NCBI RefSeq assembly: GCF_018283455.1
Contig: NZ_JAAMTH010000001.1
Location: forward strand, 281,001-345,000
DNA length: 64,000 nt
DNA from: Planococcus sp. MSAK28401
GTDB taxonomy: Bacteria > Bacillota > Bacilli > Bacillales_A > Planococcaceae
Direction of reading: 5' to 3'
How positions within the stretch are numbered: position 1 is the stretch's first letter; the number at the start of each line of letters is the position of its first letter. The notes under the pieces are model-generated. The model ran no database searches and was not told where the DNA came from. It saw nothing but the letters and a program-made list of their open reading frames with translations. Both the position numbers and the translations under genes were made by a program. Shown here in pieces: positions 32,412-41,209 of the stretch.

Positions 32412-33350
32412 ATGGGTGAAAGAACGAAAGGAATTCATCATATTACTGCGATCGTCGGAGAAGCACAGGAAAACACCGATTTTTATGCAAGGGTGCTCGG
32501 TATGCGCCTCGTCAAGAAAACAGTGAATTTCGACGATCCGGGTACGTACCATTTGTATTTCGGGAATGACCAGGGCTCACCTGGCACCATCATGACTTTT
32601 TTCCCTTGGGGCAAAGCCTATCAAGGGAAGGTGGGAGATGGCCAAGTCGGCGTTACGGCTTTCGCTGTTCCTGAAGGCGCTCTTGCATTTTGGCGCAGCC
32701 GTCTCGAAAGCTATAAGGTTGCATTCGAAGAGCATCAGCGTTTCAGCGAATCCTATTTGAAGTTTGAAGATCCCCATGGGCTTCAGCTAGAACTGGTTGA
32801 GCGTGGGATAGGCGAGGCGAGCGGATGGGTCGGAAGCGGCATTACGCAAGAAAATGCTGTCAAAGGCTTTGCCGGGGCTGTATTGTATACGGCCAACGCC
32901 GCCAAAACCGCCGAGTTATTGGAAGAAGTGATCGGCTTCACGCGCAAAGAAGAGCAAGATGATTATGTCCGTTTTGTCTCGGACGGCGAGCTTGGGAACA
33001 TATTGGATATCAAGCAAACCCGTGTCGGAACTGGCCAGATGGGTGTCGGCACCGTCCATCACATCGCATTTCGTGCGGATGACGACGTCGATCAACTGGA
33101 ATGGAAAAACCGTGTCGAAGCTTATGGTCTCGGTGTCACGCCTGTCCAGGACCGCAATTATTTCCGGTCGATTTATTTCAGGGAATATGGCGATCTGCTA
33201 TTTGAAATTGCGACCGACCCGCCAGGCTTTACGATCGATGAAAGTCCAGACGCGCTCGGTGAGGAACTGCAATTGCCGAAGCAATACGAGCAGTACCGAA
33301 AACGCTTATTGGCGGAACTGCCGCCAGTGTACGCGCGACCGCTTGAATAG
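32412..33350 (+). CDS. Ring-cleaving dioxygenase of the MhqO type (two-domain glyoxalase fold)
   Basis: A 312-residue vicinal-oxygen-chelate protein with two tandem domains. Metal ligands are expected from GIHHITAIV near residue 9-10, VHHIAF near 218 and LLFEIATDPPGF near 265. It resembles the MhqA/MhqE/MhqO hydroquinone-inducible dioxygenases of Bacillus, which detoxify quinones. No MhqR-type regulator is adjacent. AGAGGGAGTG precedes ATG 32412. Confidence 0.87.
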   Translation: MGERTKGIHHITAIVGEAQENTDFYARVLGMRLVKKTVNFDDPGTYHLYFGNDQGSPGTIMTFFPWGKAYQGKVGDGQVGVTAFAVPEGALAFWRSRLESYKVAFEEHQRFSESYLKFEDPHGLQLELVERGIGEASGWVGSGITQENAVKGFAGAVLYTANAAKTAELLEEVIGFTRKEEQDDYVRFVSDGELGNILDIKQTRVGTGQMGVGTVHHIAFRADDDVDQLEWKNRVEAYGLGVTPVQDRNYFRSIYFREYGDLLFEIATDPPGFTIDESPDALGEELQLPKQYEQYRKRLLAELPPVYARPLE

Positions 33351-33354
33351 ATAT

Positions 33355-33391
33355 AAAAAAGCAGCCCGGGTTTCGATCCGAGCTGCTTTTT
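33355..33391. terminator. Bidirectional terminator
   Basis: AAAAGCAGC...GCTGCTTTT stem with inner CCGGG/TCCG pairing, between convergent genes. Confidence 0.88.
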
Positions 33392-33395
33392 GGTT

Positions 33396-34307
33396 TCATG
33401 AAGATTTGGAGAGAGCGCCTTTTAACACCAATTGGATGTTCTGCGGCCTTTCGGCAAGTCGCCTCATGAAATAGCCGTACCAGTCTTTGCCGAACGGCAC
33501 ATAAGACGTCACCTGATACTCTTCAGATAGCTCCTTCAATAAATCCGTACGGAAGCCGTAAAGCATTTGAAATTCAAAACGGTCTTTTGGGATGCCTTGT
33601 TCTTTTATATAGTCAATTGCTGCATTGATAATATGGTGGTCATGCGTAGCGATTGAGGTGAACACCGGCTGGTCAAGCCGCAGCTTGATGAGCTTGAGAA
33701 AATTGGCATCCACTTCCTCAGCGGATTGATACGCCACTTGTTCACTTTCCTGGTAGGCCCCTTTTACAAGCCGCAGCCTGACGTTTTGAAGTGCTTCCAG
33801 GTCTTGTTCCGAGCGGAAAAGATAAGCCTGGATAACGGTTCCGACACTGTCGAATTCTTTTCTTAAAGTATGCAATATATCGAGTGTTGGTTGAAGATGC
33901 TCGTAATTTTCCATGTCCAGGTTGATGTATATGCTTCGCTGTTCTGCTTCAGCTGCAATTTCACGGATGTTTTCCAAGCAAAATTGTTTATCGATATCGA
34001 GCCCGATTTGTGTCAATTTGACGGATAGATGAGCGTCTACGCCCGCTTCTGTGATAGCTTCAGCCGTCTGGATGATCTCGTTTTTTGCTTGTGTGGCTTC
34101 TTCGCGGCTGGTGACGAATTCCCCTAGCCGGTCAATTGTGGCTGAAATGCCATCCTCGTTCAATTCGCGAACAGATGCCATCATGTCCGGAATATCGGTT
34201 CCGGCAACGACTTTTGCAGCACCCAGCTGAAAGCCCCATTTTTTGGCTCCGCTGTTCAATAGCCGATTGTTGGACAAAGCGATAAAAAAACTCCTCGTGA
34301 TTCCCAT
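33396..34307 (-). CDS. Proline dehydrogenase 2
   Basis: A 303-residue second copy of the monofunctional proline dehydrogenase, roughly half identical to copy 1 by eye. It keeps VVAGTDI, SVKLTQIGLD, NLDMENY, RLRLVKGAYQES, ATHDHHIINA, EFQMLYGFR and YGYFMRRLAERPQN, but lacks the hydrophobic C-terminal tail. ATG 34307 has GGAGGG 7 bases upstream; the longer frame from 34472 would start inside the predicted promoter. A structured leader of about 130 bases precedes it. Confidence 0.92.
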   Translation of the reverse strand: MGITRSFFIALSNNRLLNSGAKKWGFQLGAAKVVAGTDIPDMMASVRELNEDGISATIDRLGEFVTSREEATQAKNEIIQTAEAITEAGVDAHLSVKLTQIGLDIDKQFCLENIREIAAEAEQRSIYINLDMENYEHLQPTLDILHTLRKEFDSVGTVIQAYLFRSEQDLEALQNVRLRLVKGAYQESEQVAYQSAEEVDANFLKLIKLRLDQPVFTSIATHDHHIINAAIDYIKEQGIPKDRFEFQMLYGFRTDLLKELSEEYQVTSYVPFGKDWYGYFMRRLAERPQNIQLVLKGALSKSS

Positions 34308-34340
34308 TACTAGCCCTCCAGTAAAATAAAATATCAATGG

Positions 34341-34410
34341 CAATCCGCCCGTTGACAACAGCGGATCTAAGCGTGAATTAACCCAGTAGAACCAGCGGGT
34401 GCTGAGCTTC
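34341..34410 (-). other. Structured 5' leader of proline dehydrogenase 2
   Basis: Between the predicted start (about 34437) and the ATG, the minus strand holds two hairpins: AGAA-gct-CAGC-accc-GCTG-g-TTCT, and ATCCGC...GCGGAT with inner TTG/CAA, the second followed by a T-rich stretch (ATATTTTATTTT). It could be an attenuator; no known riboswitch class is recognised. Confidence 0.35.
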
Positions 34411-34443
34411 TGCAAGGGGCCGTTCTCCGTGTGGCTAGAGCAT

Positions 34444-34472
34444 ATCATATAAATGACTGAAAATAAAAACAA
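34444..34472 (-). promoter_or_regulatory. Promoter of proline dehydrogenase 2
   Basis: On the minus strand TTGTTT, 17-base spacer, TATGAT. A GAAATA-ATTA-TATTTC dyad lies just upstream (34478-34493). Confidence 0.55.
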
Positions 34473-34678
34473 CTATTGAAATAATTATATTTCTTATTGT
34501 GTACCTTCCACTTATTGGGTTTTCATAAACAAATTATTCAAAAAAGTTTTTCTAGAAAATGAAAATCATGTTCTTTAGAGGAAAAGAAAGCCTTTGTAGC
34601 CGCAGTTGGAAGGCAAAAGGTGTAAAATAGTCGGTATGTGTTTAAAACTATTTGCATATGCGGAAGGAGGGCTTGCAG

Positions 34679-36094
34679 ATGAGGCCAATAGCAAAAAAAG
34701 GATTCACTTTATCTGTGCTTATTTATGCCGTTCTTCATTTCATTCACTATTTTCATGCCAACTCATGGACGGAAGCATTATTGCCGATTGCCGGCTTATT
34801 CAGTTTAGTGTTTGCGTTCGGCGTGTTGCCGCTTCGCAAGTTGCAGCTGCAGACATTCCTCGCGGTTACCGCGATCGGTGTGCTGGCGGCGACGAGCCAG
34901 AATTTCTGGCAGGATCTGGCGTCAGCGTTCGTCCAGATGAAAAGCCTGATCGCCTTATTGTTGATCGTTCCGATGATCAGCTGGGTGCTCAGGGAAGAGC
35001 CTTACATAGAAGAGATCATGAGCTTCGGCAATAAATGGTTGAACAAGAGCCAGACCTTTTACGCAGGGCTGATGGGCATGACGCAGATCATCTCACATTT
35101 CCTGTTGTTCGGAGTCGTGCCGATGATGTACAGGTTCATCGATTCATTTTTGAAAGATCATAAGGACGAAGCATGGGAAAATTACAAGGGGACGGCAATT
35201 TTACGCGGCTTCGCCTTGTCGACCATGTGGGTCATCAGCATTCCGAGCTTCATCTTCGCGGTTGGGGCGATGGATGCGGTGTTATGGAAGTCGATGCTGC
35301 TCGGCCTCGGCGCAGCTATTGCCGGGACTTTGCTGTCGGTTGCCTTTGCGACGGCGGATGAGAAACGCTACGGCAAGGATTTCTCGGCCGTGCTGACGAA
35401 TGAAATCGATAAAGCGGTGGCGAACTCCCGAAATGCGGGCAGATGGAATAGAGACGTTGCGGAATTCGTTTTCCTGTTCATCTCGCTATTCGGCACGATC
35501 TTCATTCTCCACGAATGGACGGGGGCTGACTTTCTTGTCGTCATCCCGCTTGTCATTCTCGTCTGGACCTTCCTGTACTTCCTGCTCAAAAGACGCACAG
35601 GAAGCTATGCGCGGGAAGCGGCGATTTATTACAGAGAAGGCGTATCAAAACAAGCCCAACAGTTCAGCATTCTGCTTGCTGCAGGCTTGCTCATCTATGC
35701 GCTCAATCAATCGGCAGTCGGCGATTACGTCATCGGGGCAATGAATTATCTGACCGGCCATGTGCCGTTTTTGAACTTGCTGTTCCTGATCCCGTTTATT
35801 GTCATCTTCCTGGGCTTTATCGGGCTCGGGCCGCTGCCGGTCATCGTTCTGGTGACGGGGGTATTGGAATCGGCCGTATTGCCATTTCCGCCTGAACTGA
35901 TCGTCCTTGCAGTGACATCAGGAAGCGTCATTTCCATCATCTTGTCGCCGTTTGTTATGCCGGTGATTATTTTAAGCAGCGTCAACGGCTTGAGCGGCAT
36001 CCGTAATGGACTGCGCTTCAATTTAAAATTTGCCATTGCTTTCTATATCATGATTCAAATATTTGTCCAGACTTTATTGTATTTCTGGAGTTGA
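34679..36094 (+). CDS. Polytopic membrane protein, transporter-like, unknown function
   Basis: A 471-residue integral membrane protein with about 11-12 hydrophobic helices and a symmetric feel: two sets of helices separated by a cytoplasmic stretch (about residues 235-265, DEKRYGKDFSAVLTNEIDKAV). A GPLPVIVLVTGVLE segment and a Ser-rich NGLSGIRNG segment resemble substrate loops of ion or dicarboxylate carriers, but no family is recognised with confidence. GGAAGGAGGG precedes ATG 34679. It is a single-gene unit with a strong terminator. Confidence 0.8.
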   Translation: MRPIAKKGFTLSVLIYAVLHFIHYFHANSWTEALLPIAGLFSLVFAFGVLPLRKLQLQTFLAVTAIGVLAATSQNFWQDLASAFVQMKSLIALLLIVPMISWVLREEPYIEEIMSFGNKWLNKSQTFYAGLMGMTQIISHFLLFGVVPMMYRFIDSFLKDHKDEAWENYKGTAILRGFALSTMWVISIPSFIFAVGAMDAVLWKSMLLGLGAAIAGTLLSVAFATADEKRYGKDFSAVLTNEIDKAVANSRNAGRWNRDVAEFVFLFISLFGTIFILHEWTGADFLVVIPLVILVWTFLYFLLKRRTGSYAREAAIYYREGVSKQAQQFSILLAAGLLIYALNQSAVGDYVIGAMNYLTGHVPFLNLLFLIPFIVIFLGFIGLGPLPVIVLVTGVLESAVLPFPPELIVLAVTSGSVISIILSPFVMPVIILSSVNGLSGIRNGLRFNLKFAIAFYIMIQIFVQTLLYFWS

Positions 36095-36135
36095 AAAAAT
36101 GCCCGAAGAGCCTAACGGTTCTTCGGGCATTTTTG
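36094..36135 (+). terminator. Terminator
   Basis: AAAAATGCCCGAAGA / TCTTCGGGCATTTTT hairpin. Confidence 0.93.
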
Positions 36136-36362
36136 GGTCTTCATTGAAAGTAGAGTTATTTTGTCATATAATTTAGAAAATATAGAAAAGGGAGGCTGTC
36201 CAGTATCAGAAAGTGCCAGTAATGCTTTTTGGGTCAACTGTTATGCCATTGGAAGGGCTAGCCGTCATTCCAGCGTAGTTGCCTTGATTGATCTTGGCGC
36301 AGGAAAGCTATTTGAAAAAAGCGGGCTTATTCGACCTTGCGAAAGCGCAATATGGATAATAG
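36136..36362. other. Non-coding interval, no supported gene
   Basis: A 74-codon open frame begins at a TTG (36161), but it has no ribosome site and no recognisable protein features, and it runs into the terminator that follows. A GGGAGG at about 36190 has no start codon at proper spacing. I see no known RNA class here. Confidence 0.5.
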
Positions 36363-36397
36363 AAAACCCGCCATTCAAGTGCTGAATGGCGGGTTTT
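36363..36397. terminator. Terminator, mainly for aroK
   Basis: AAAACCCGCCATTCA / TGAATGGCGGGTTTT stem next to the aroK stop; T-run on both strands. Confidence 0.9.
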
Positions 36398-36407
36398 TGT
36401 GCATCTG

Positions 36408-37004
36408 TTAAGCTTGCGGCGCATGGATGTCCCACGATAACTTCAACGAGTCAGCCAAATACTCGGCAGCTTCCATGGCTTCAAAATCATCGACTTGGAA
36501 GTGGGAGTGATTGGCTGCATAAATCGATTGGCGCTCGCGGAAAAGCTGTTCCATCTCTTGAAGGGTCTTATCTTTAAGGAGCGGCCGTGTTTCCGTCAGC
36601 ACGTGAATGCGTTCTTTCCAGGAATCCCAGGAAATATCAAAATACAAAACTGTGCAATTTGCCAGGCAATTGCGGCGGTTTTCTTCCTGGAGAAAAGCGC
36701 CTCCCCCGACAGAAATCACGAGCAAAGGCTGGCTGCCGAAAGCCTTGATCAATTCCCGCTCCTTGTTGCGGAATACGTTTTCCCCGTAAGTTTTAAAAAT
36801 TTCCGGGATCGGCAAGCCGAATGCCTTTTCGATTTCTTCGTCGATGTCAATAAAATCGCGGTAAAGCCGGCGTGCCAATAATTTGCCGACTGTCGTTTTT
36901 CCGGCTCCCATAAAACCTGTGCAGACGATGCTTTTTTCACGGACGGACAAAGGGAAATTCAACACGACCACTCTCTTTCTATTTTGGATAATCTCAGTTT
37001 TCAC
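36408..37004 (-). CDS. aroK: Shikimate kinase
   Basis: A P-loop kinase that phosphorylates shikimate in the chorismate pathway. Walker A GFMGAGKTTVGK is at about 30-41, followed by the shikimate-binding DIDEEIE, the GGG motif VISVGGGAF and the lid region ETRPLL. The N-terminus is about 20 residues longer than usual if GTG 37004 is used; internal GTG and TTG codons about 11-14 codons in also have purine-rich sequence upstream, so the start is uncertain. It supplies chorismate used by TrpE in the same window, but it is not linked to other aro genes. Confidence 0.88.
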   Translation of the reverse strand: MKTEIIQNRKRVVVLNFPLSVREKSIVCTGFMGAGKTTVGKLLARRLYRDFIDIDEEIEKAFGLPIPEIFKTYGENVFRNKERELIKAFGSQPLLVISVGGGAFLQEENRRNCLANCTVLYFDISWDSWKERIHVLTETRPLLKDKTLQEMEQLFRERQSIYAANHSHFQVDDFEAMEAAEYLADSLKLSWDIHAPQA

Positions 37005-37132
37005 TTCACCACTTTACCGCACTGCATCAGCGAATTGGAAGGGGGAAGTGAAAATATAAAGAACTTTACATCGCAGCTTGATGGATCATTGGCAGGAGAT
37101 ACAGGGTAAAGAGAAAAAAAAGGAGGGATAGG

Positions 37133-38167
37133 ATGAGCAGCACATACATATTGAGCGGATCCTATGCGACCGCTGAACAGGCGGGTATCACGCTTTGGGA
37201 ATTAGAGCCCGCTACAGGAAAATTGACAAAACAGGCAGAAGTGGGGGGAGTGGAGCGCCCTTCATTCCTGGCGGCCCATCCAAACGGCACCAGCTTTGTG
37301 GCTGTCAGTGAAACAGGCGACGGGGAAGTGGTCGCCTATTGGCTGAACCCCCAAAAAGGCATGATCCAAGAACTGAACCGCCAAAATGCTGGGGGCGACC
37401 ATCCAGCCCACATCACGATCGACGAAGACGGGCAATGGGCGGTTTCTGTCACCTATTCCGGAGCACATGTTACGGTTCATCCGCTTTCTGCGGACGGGTC
37501 AATCGGTGAAATGACCGATTCCAAGCGCCATAAAGGAAGCGGGGCAAATCCAGATCGGCAAGATGCTGCACATCCGCACTCGGCTTTTCAATTACCGGGA
37601 ACGAATCGCTTCTTCGTCTCCGATCTCGGAATGGACGCAATTGTCCGTTACCGCCTCGACCTGCATTCAGGAACGCTTGAACAGGAAGCCGTGACCAAGA
37701 CGGCACCAGGCGCAGGGCCGCGTCATCTTGCGTTTCATCCATCCGAAGATTTCGCTTACGGGGTGAATGAACTCGATTCGACCGTTTCCGTTTATGCGCT
37801 GGAAGGCAAGGGCTTGAAAGCGGTACAGAACATTTCAGCATTGCCGGAGCATTTCACGGGGAACAATACTGCTGCTGAAATTGCCGTATCGGGAGACGGG
37901 CGCTTTGTCTATGCTTCAAACCGAGGCCACGACAGCATAGCGGTGTTCCGGGTGGCACAAGGTTTATTGGAATCGGTTGGCCATGCAGATGCTGGCGGAG
38001 CGGGGCCGCGCCACTTCACGCTGGTGCCGAACAGCCCGTGGATCGTTATTGCTCATGAAGAGTCGGGAACGATCGCCGTCAAGAAAATTGGCGAAGACGG
38101 GATGCCAGGTGAGACAGCCGACATGGTCGATACGGTCGCTCCCGTCTGCGTACGCTTGCTGAAATAG
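37133..38167 (+). CDS. pgl: 6-phosphogluconolactonase (lactonase, seven-bladed propeller family)
   Basis: A 344-residue beta-propeller lactonase of the YkgB type that hydrolyses 6-phosphogluconolactone in the oxidative pentose phosphate pathway. Typical family segments are HPHSAFQLPGTNRFFVSDLGMDAIVRYR, GAGPRHLAFHP, NELDSTVSVY and VYASNRGHDSIAVF, one per blade. AAAAGGAGGGATAGG precedes ATG 37133. It is monocistronic. Some propellers of this family act on other lactones, so the substrate is by family similarity. Confidence 0.86.
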   Translation: MSSTYILSGSYATAEQAGITLWELEPATGKLTKQAEVGGVERPSFLAAHPNGTSFVAVSETGDGEVVAYWLNPQKGMIQELNRQNAGGDHPAHITIDEDGQWAVSVTYSGAHVTVHPLSADGSIGEMTDSKRHKGSGANPDRQDAAHPHSAFQLPGTNRFFVSDLGMDAIVRYRLDLHSGTLEQEAVTKTAPGAGPRHLAFHPSEDFAYGVNELDSTVSVYALEGKGLKAVQNISALPEHFTGNNTAAEIAVSGDGRFVYASNRGHDSIAVFRVAQGLLESVGHADAGGAGPRHFTLVPNSPWIVIAHEESGTIAVKKIGEDGMPGETADMVDTVAPVCVRLLK

Positions 38168-38168
38168 C

Positions 38169-38192
38169 AAAAGGCAGAGCCGAAGCCCTGCC
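38169..38192 (-). terminator. Terminator of the SCO1 operon
   Basis: On the minus strand GGCAG-GGC-TTCG-GCT-CTGCC with a stable TTCG tetraloop, then TTTT. Confidence 0.75.
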
Positions 38193-38195
38193 CAT

Positions 38196-38525
38196 TCACC
38201 AATCGGTTTGCGTTTTTTCCATCAGCCCAAGTTCTTTCAATAACCGGACTGCCGGGCTGTCTTGATTGCTCTCGAACGCTTTTTCCGTACATTCGGAATG
38301 CGGCGGGTAATTCAATTCTTGTGCCTGGCCGAGCATCGATTCTTCGAGGAAATTCGTCGGGTCGGATTCTTCGAAGCAAGACGGTGCGATAAACGTGCGA
38401 TGCGTATGTTCGAGCACAATGCGGCTTTGTGCGGAAGGTTCGTTTTCCTGGGGCATGAAAAACCAGGCAGCCGCAGCAGCGACGAGCACGCATGCGGCAG
38501 CGATGATTAGCGGTTTGCGTTTCAT
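38196..38525 (-). CDS. Membrane-anchored small protein coupled to the SCO1-like gene
   Basis: A 109-residue protein with a basic start and one N-terminal membrane helix (about 5-23), followed by an extracellular part containing HTHRTF, one Cys in IAPSCFEES and one in HSECTEK. The ATG overlaps the SCO1 stop (ATGA). Two cysteines and clustered histidines outside the membrane could suit metal or disulfide chemistry next to a copper chaperone, but no family is recognised and this role is inference. Confidence 0.65.
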   Translation of the reverse strand: MKRKPLIIAAACVLVAAAAAWFFMPQENEPSAQSRIVLEHTHRTFIAPSCFEESDPTNFLEESMLGQAQELNYPPHSECTEKAFESNQDSPAVRLLKELGLMEKTQTDW

Positions 38526-39109
38526 CCTTGCGCCTCCTCGACGAGGATTTCCGCATCGCGGACGATATCTTCAACAGGTGGGTTCAGGCCGTCATAGTCT
38601 TTCATGATGACGCCTTCGTGGTCGATCAAATAAAACGAAGTGCCATGGATCACTTGTGTGTCATCTTGTGGCTTCTGGGCAATCGTCTTGAAGTTCTCAA
38701 GCGCAAATTCGGCGATTTCTTCCTGGGAGTAGCCGGTCAGCAGATGCCAGCTGGTCAAATCGACATCGTAGCTTTCCGCATACGATTTCAAGGTTTCCGG
38801 TGTGTCGACGGTTGGGTCTACGCTGAATGAAACGATTTCGACGTCAAGCCCTTGCGCCTGAAGTTCTTCTTGGACGCCTTTCATGTTGGCCATCATCGGC
38901 AGACAGACAGTCGTGCAACTGGTGAAGACAAAATCAGCCAGCCAGACTTTTCCTTCGAGGTCGCTGGATCCGAAATCTTCATTATTATGGTCAGTGAATG
39001 TGAATTCTTCTGTTTCCCAATTCAATGGGTCGTCAATGCCTTGGCCGCAGGCAGCCAAAAACAAGATGCCAATCAGTAAGAGGCTCAGTAAATAAGTTTG
39101 GGCTCGCAA
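38522..39109 (-). CDS. SCO1/SenC-type copper-chaperone lipoprotein
   Basis: A 195-residue exported thioredoxin-fold protein involved in CuA-site assembly of cytochrome c oxidase or in redox balance. The start is TTG 39109, with AAAGGACG upstream; this gives an ideal lipoprotein signal ending LAAC (Cys21), while the longer frame from 39208 would bury it. Copper ligands are Cys65 and Cys69 in FTSCTTVCLPM and His155 in VIHGTSF. It is followed by the coupled small membrane protein; no oxidase genes are adjacent. Confidence 0.88.
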   Translation of the reverse strand: MRAQTYLLSLLLIGILFLAACGQGIDDPLNWETEEFTFTDHNNEDFGSSDLEGKVWLADFVFTSCTTVCLPMMANMKGVQEELQAQGLDVEIVSFSVDPTVDTPETLKSYAESYDVDLTSWHLLTGYSQEEIAEFALENFKTIAQKPQDDTQVIHGTSFYLIDHEGVIMKDYDGLNPPVEDIVRDAEILVEEAQG

Positions 39110-39268
39110 AAATTTCGCGTCCTTTCTATGTTGAAGCTTGTCTGTCTTTAGCCTATTCCAAACCGCGCCTGACGACAAGCCGTTAGATCGGGAAAAATAT
39201 GAAGACATTGCGACATTCCAGCCGTTTGTGGAATTTCTTGGCAGTCATCGGCATCTTAACAAGGACTT

Positions 39269-39283
39269 TACATTTCAAATGTA
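39269..39283. promoter_or_regulatory. 15-bp perfect 7-1-7 palindrome before glgB
   Basis: TACATTT-C-AAATGTA is a perfect dyad. It overlaps the start of a TAGAAT -10-like element (39282-39287), about 40 bases before the glgB ATG, a position suited to repression of the whole operon. No known regulator consensus is recognised. Confidence 0.5.
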
Positions 39284-39325
39284 GAATAGAAACTAAACTT
39301 GGTTTTGGCCAAAAGGAGGCGCTGC

Positions 39326-41209
39326 ATGGAATTTTTGTTAAACACATGGACGAAAGAACGGCTGCAAGCTTTTCATGAAGGACAGATGGTCGATGGCTAT
39401 TTGTATTTCGGCGCACATGCATTTGGGGAAGAAACGACATTTTCGGTTTGGGCTCCTGACATTGAAGGCATCGATGTTGTCTGCGTGAACTCTGAGACGG
39501 AAGACACCTCCACTTATCCATTAGAGCGGCATCCGCAGGACGAGAGCATATGGGGGGTGAGTATCCCGGAAAATTTGGAAGGCTGGCTCTATGAATATGC
39601 GCTTCGGACGCCAAGAGGCGAAGTGCTGTGGAAATCGGATCCGTACGCGCGGCAAAGCGAGAAACGGCCGTTCACCAAATCCATCGTCTCGGGTCCGGAG
39701 GAATACGCTTGGCCGCTAGAGGTCCTGAAGCTCAAGCAAACGATCAACGACAAGCATCTGGAACGCGCCATGGCCATTTACGAAGTGCATATCGGCACTT
39801 GGCGGCGCAAGGAAAACGGGGAATTCTATACGTACCGCGAAATTGCAGATCAGCTGATTCCGTATGTCATCGACATGGGCTTCACGCATATCCAGATTTT
39901 GCCGATTACCGAGCATCCACTCGATGAATCTTGGGGCTACCAGACAACGGGATACTTTTCGCCGACAGGACGCTACGGAACGGCCGAAGACTTAAAGTAT
40001 TTCGTCACGGCATGCGCAGAACACGGCCTTGGCTTGTTCTTGGACTGGGTCCCTGGCCATTTTTGTGTGGACCAGCACGGATTGGCGAATTTCAATGGCC
40101 AGCTGCTTTACGAAGAAGCGCGGGAAGAGCGCCGCATGAATCCGGATTGGGGCACGTTGAACTTTGACATCAATAAGGGCGAAGTCGTGAGTTTCATTTT
40201 GTCGAGTGCCCATTATTGGCTGGAGGAATTCAAGTTCGACGGCTACCGGATGGATGCGCTCGTCAATCTATTGTTTATCCCGAACATCAAGGAGCGTCCG
40301 CACAACACGGAAGGAGCGGATTTCCTCAGAAAGCTGACGGCTAGCTTGAAGCTCCATTATCCGGAGAAATTGCTGATTGCAGAAGATGCCTGGCATTATC
40401 CGAAAGTGACGCATCCGGTCGAATCCGGCGGTGTCGGCTTCGACTATAAATGGAACTTCGGCTGGATGCACGACACCCTTGAGTATATGAAAACGCCGCC
40501 GGCAGAACGGTCGAAAGCCCATAGCAAAATGAATTTTTCGATGGTGTATCAATACGAAGAGCGTTACCAAGTGATTTTTTCCCATGACACTGTAGCGGAT
40601 GGGCGGAAATCCTTGCTCAACAAGCTGCCGGGCACAAAGGAGGAGCGGTTCCTCCAATTGCGCTTGCTGTTCGGGTTTTGGATGGCGCATCCCGGCAAGA
40701 AATTATTGTTCATGGGCCAGGAGTTTGGCCATTTCGAGGAATGGGAATTCCAGCCGGAACTCGATTGGGCATCGCTTGAAGATCCCCAACATAAAGGGAT
40801 CGCTGAATTCATGAAAGAATTACTGGCATTCTACCGGAGCGAAAGAGCGTTTTTTGAACTCGATGATGAACGCGACGGTTTTATGTGGCTCGATGCCGAT
40901 AATCACGAACAGAGCGTAGCGACCTTTATCCGCAGAGGATTTTTGCCGGAAGATGAGTGCCTTGTGCTGTGCAATTTCTCTGAACATCATTATGAAAAAT
41001 TTCATGTCGGGGCACCGCGAAAAGGCTCTTATGAAGAAATCTTCTCCACCAATTCAGCAAAGTTTGGCGGTACGGCTGTAGATTTGCAGCGTTCGGCAGA
41101 AACACTCGATGTTTCGTGCGACAATCAGGATTTCTCATTGAAGCTTGACTTGCCGCCGTTCACGATGAGCATCTGGAAAAAAAGAAAAGATGGGAGTGAT
41201 TTATTGTGA
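39326..41209 (+). CDS. glgB: 1,4-alpha-glucan branching enzyme
   Basis: A 627-residue GH13 enzyme that makes alpha-1,6 branches in glycogen. An N-terminal CBM48-like domain (about 25-110) precedes the (beta/alpha)8 barrel. The nucleophile Asp310 lies in FDGYRMDAL and the acid/base Glu353 in [26 protein letters not shown] is the substrate-cleft segment. ATG 39326 follows AAAAGGAGG. It is the first gene of a tight operon, with a GTGA overlap to glgC. Confidence 0.95.
   Translation: MEFLLNTWTKERLQAFHEGQMVDGYLYFGAHAFGEETTFSVWAPDIEGIDVVCVNSETEDTSTYPLERHPQDESIWGVSIPENLEGWLYEYALRTPRGEVLWKSDPYARQSEKRPFTKSIVSGPEEYAWPLEVLKLKQTINDKHLERAMAIYEVHIGTWRRKENGEFYTYREIADQLIPYVIDMGFTHIQILPITEHPLDESWGYQTTGYFSPTGRYGTAEDLKYFVTACAEHGLGLFLDWVPGHFCVDQHGLANFNGQLLYEEAREERRMNPDWGTLNFDINKGEVVSFILSSAHYWLEEFKFDGYRMDALVNLLFIPNIKERPHNTEGADFLRKLTASLKLHYPEKLLIAEDAWHYPKVTHPVESGGVGFDYKWNFGWMHDTLEYMKTPPAERSKAHSKMNFSMVYQYEERYQVIFSHDTVADGRKSLLNKLPGTKEERFLQLRLLFGFWMAHPGKKLLFMGQEFGHFEEWEFQPELDWASLEDPQHKGIAEFMKELLAFYRSERAFFELDDERDGFMWLDADNHEQSVATFIRRGFLPEDECLVLCNFSEHHYEKFHVGAPRKGSYEEIFSTNSAKFGGTAVDLQRSAETLDVSCDNQDFSLKLDLPPFTMSIWKKRKDGSDLL

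Noticed and set aside
33396..34472. Proline dehydrogenase 2 with a 55-residue membrane-like N-terminus
   Set aside because: Its first codons lie inside the predicted promoter, and the family start with a GGAGGG site is at 34307.
36161..36385. 74-codon frame after the polytopic membrane gene
   Set aside because: TTG start without ribosome site; it runs into a terminator and shows no protein-like pattern.
38522..39208. SCO1 start 33 codons upstream
   Set aside because: It would bury the lipoprotein signal peptide; TTG 39109 with AAAGGACG gives a proper lipobox.
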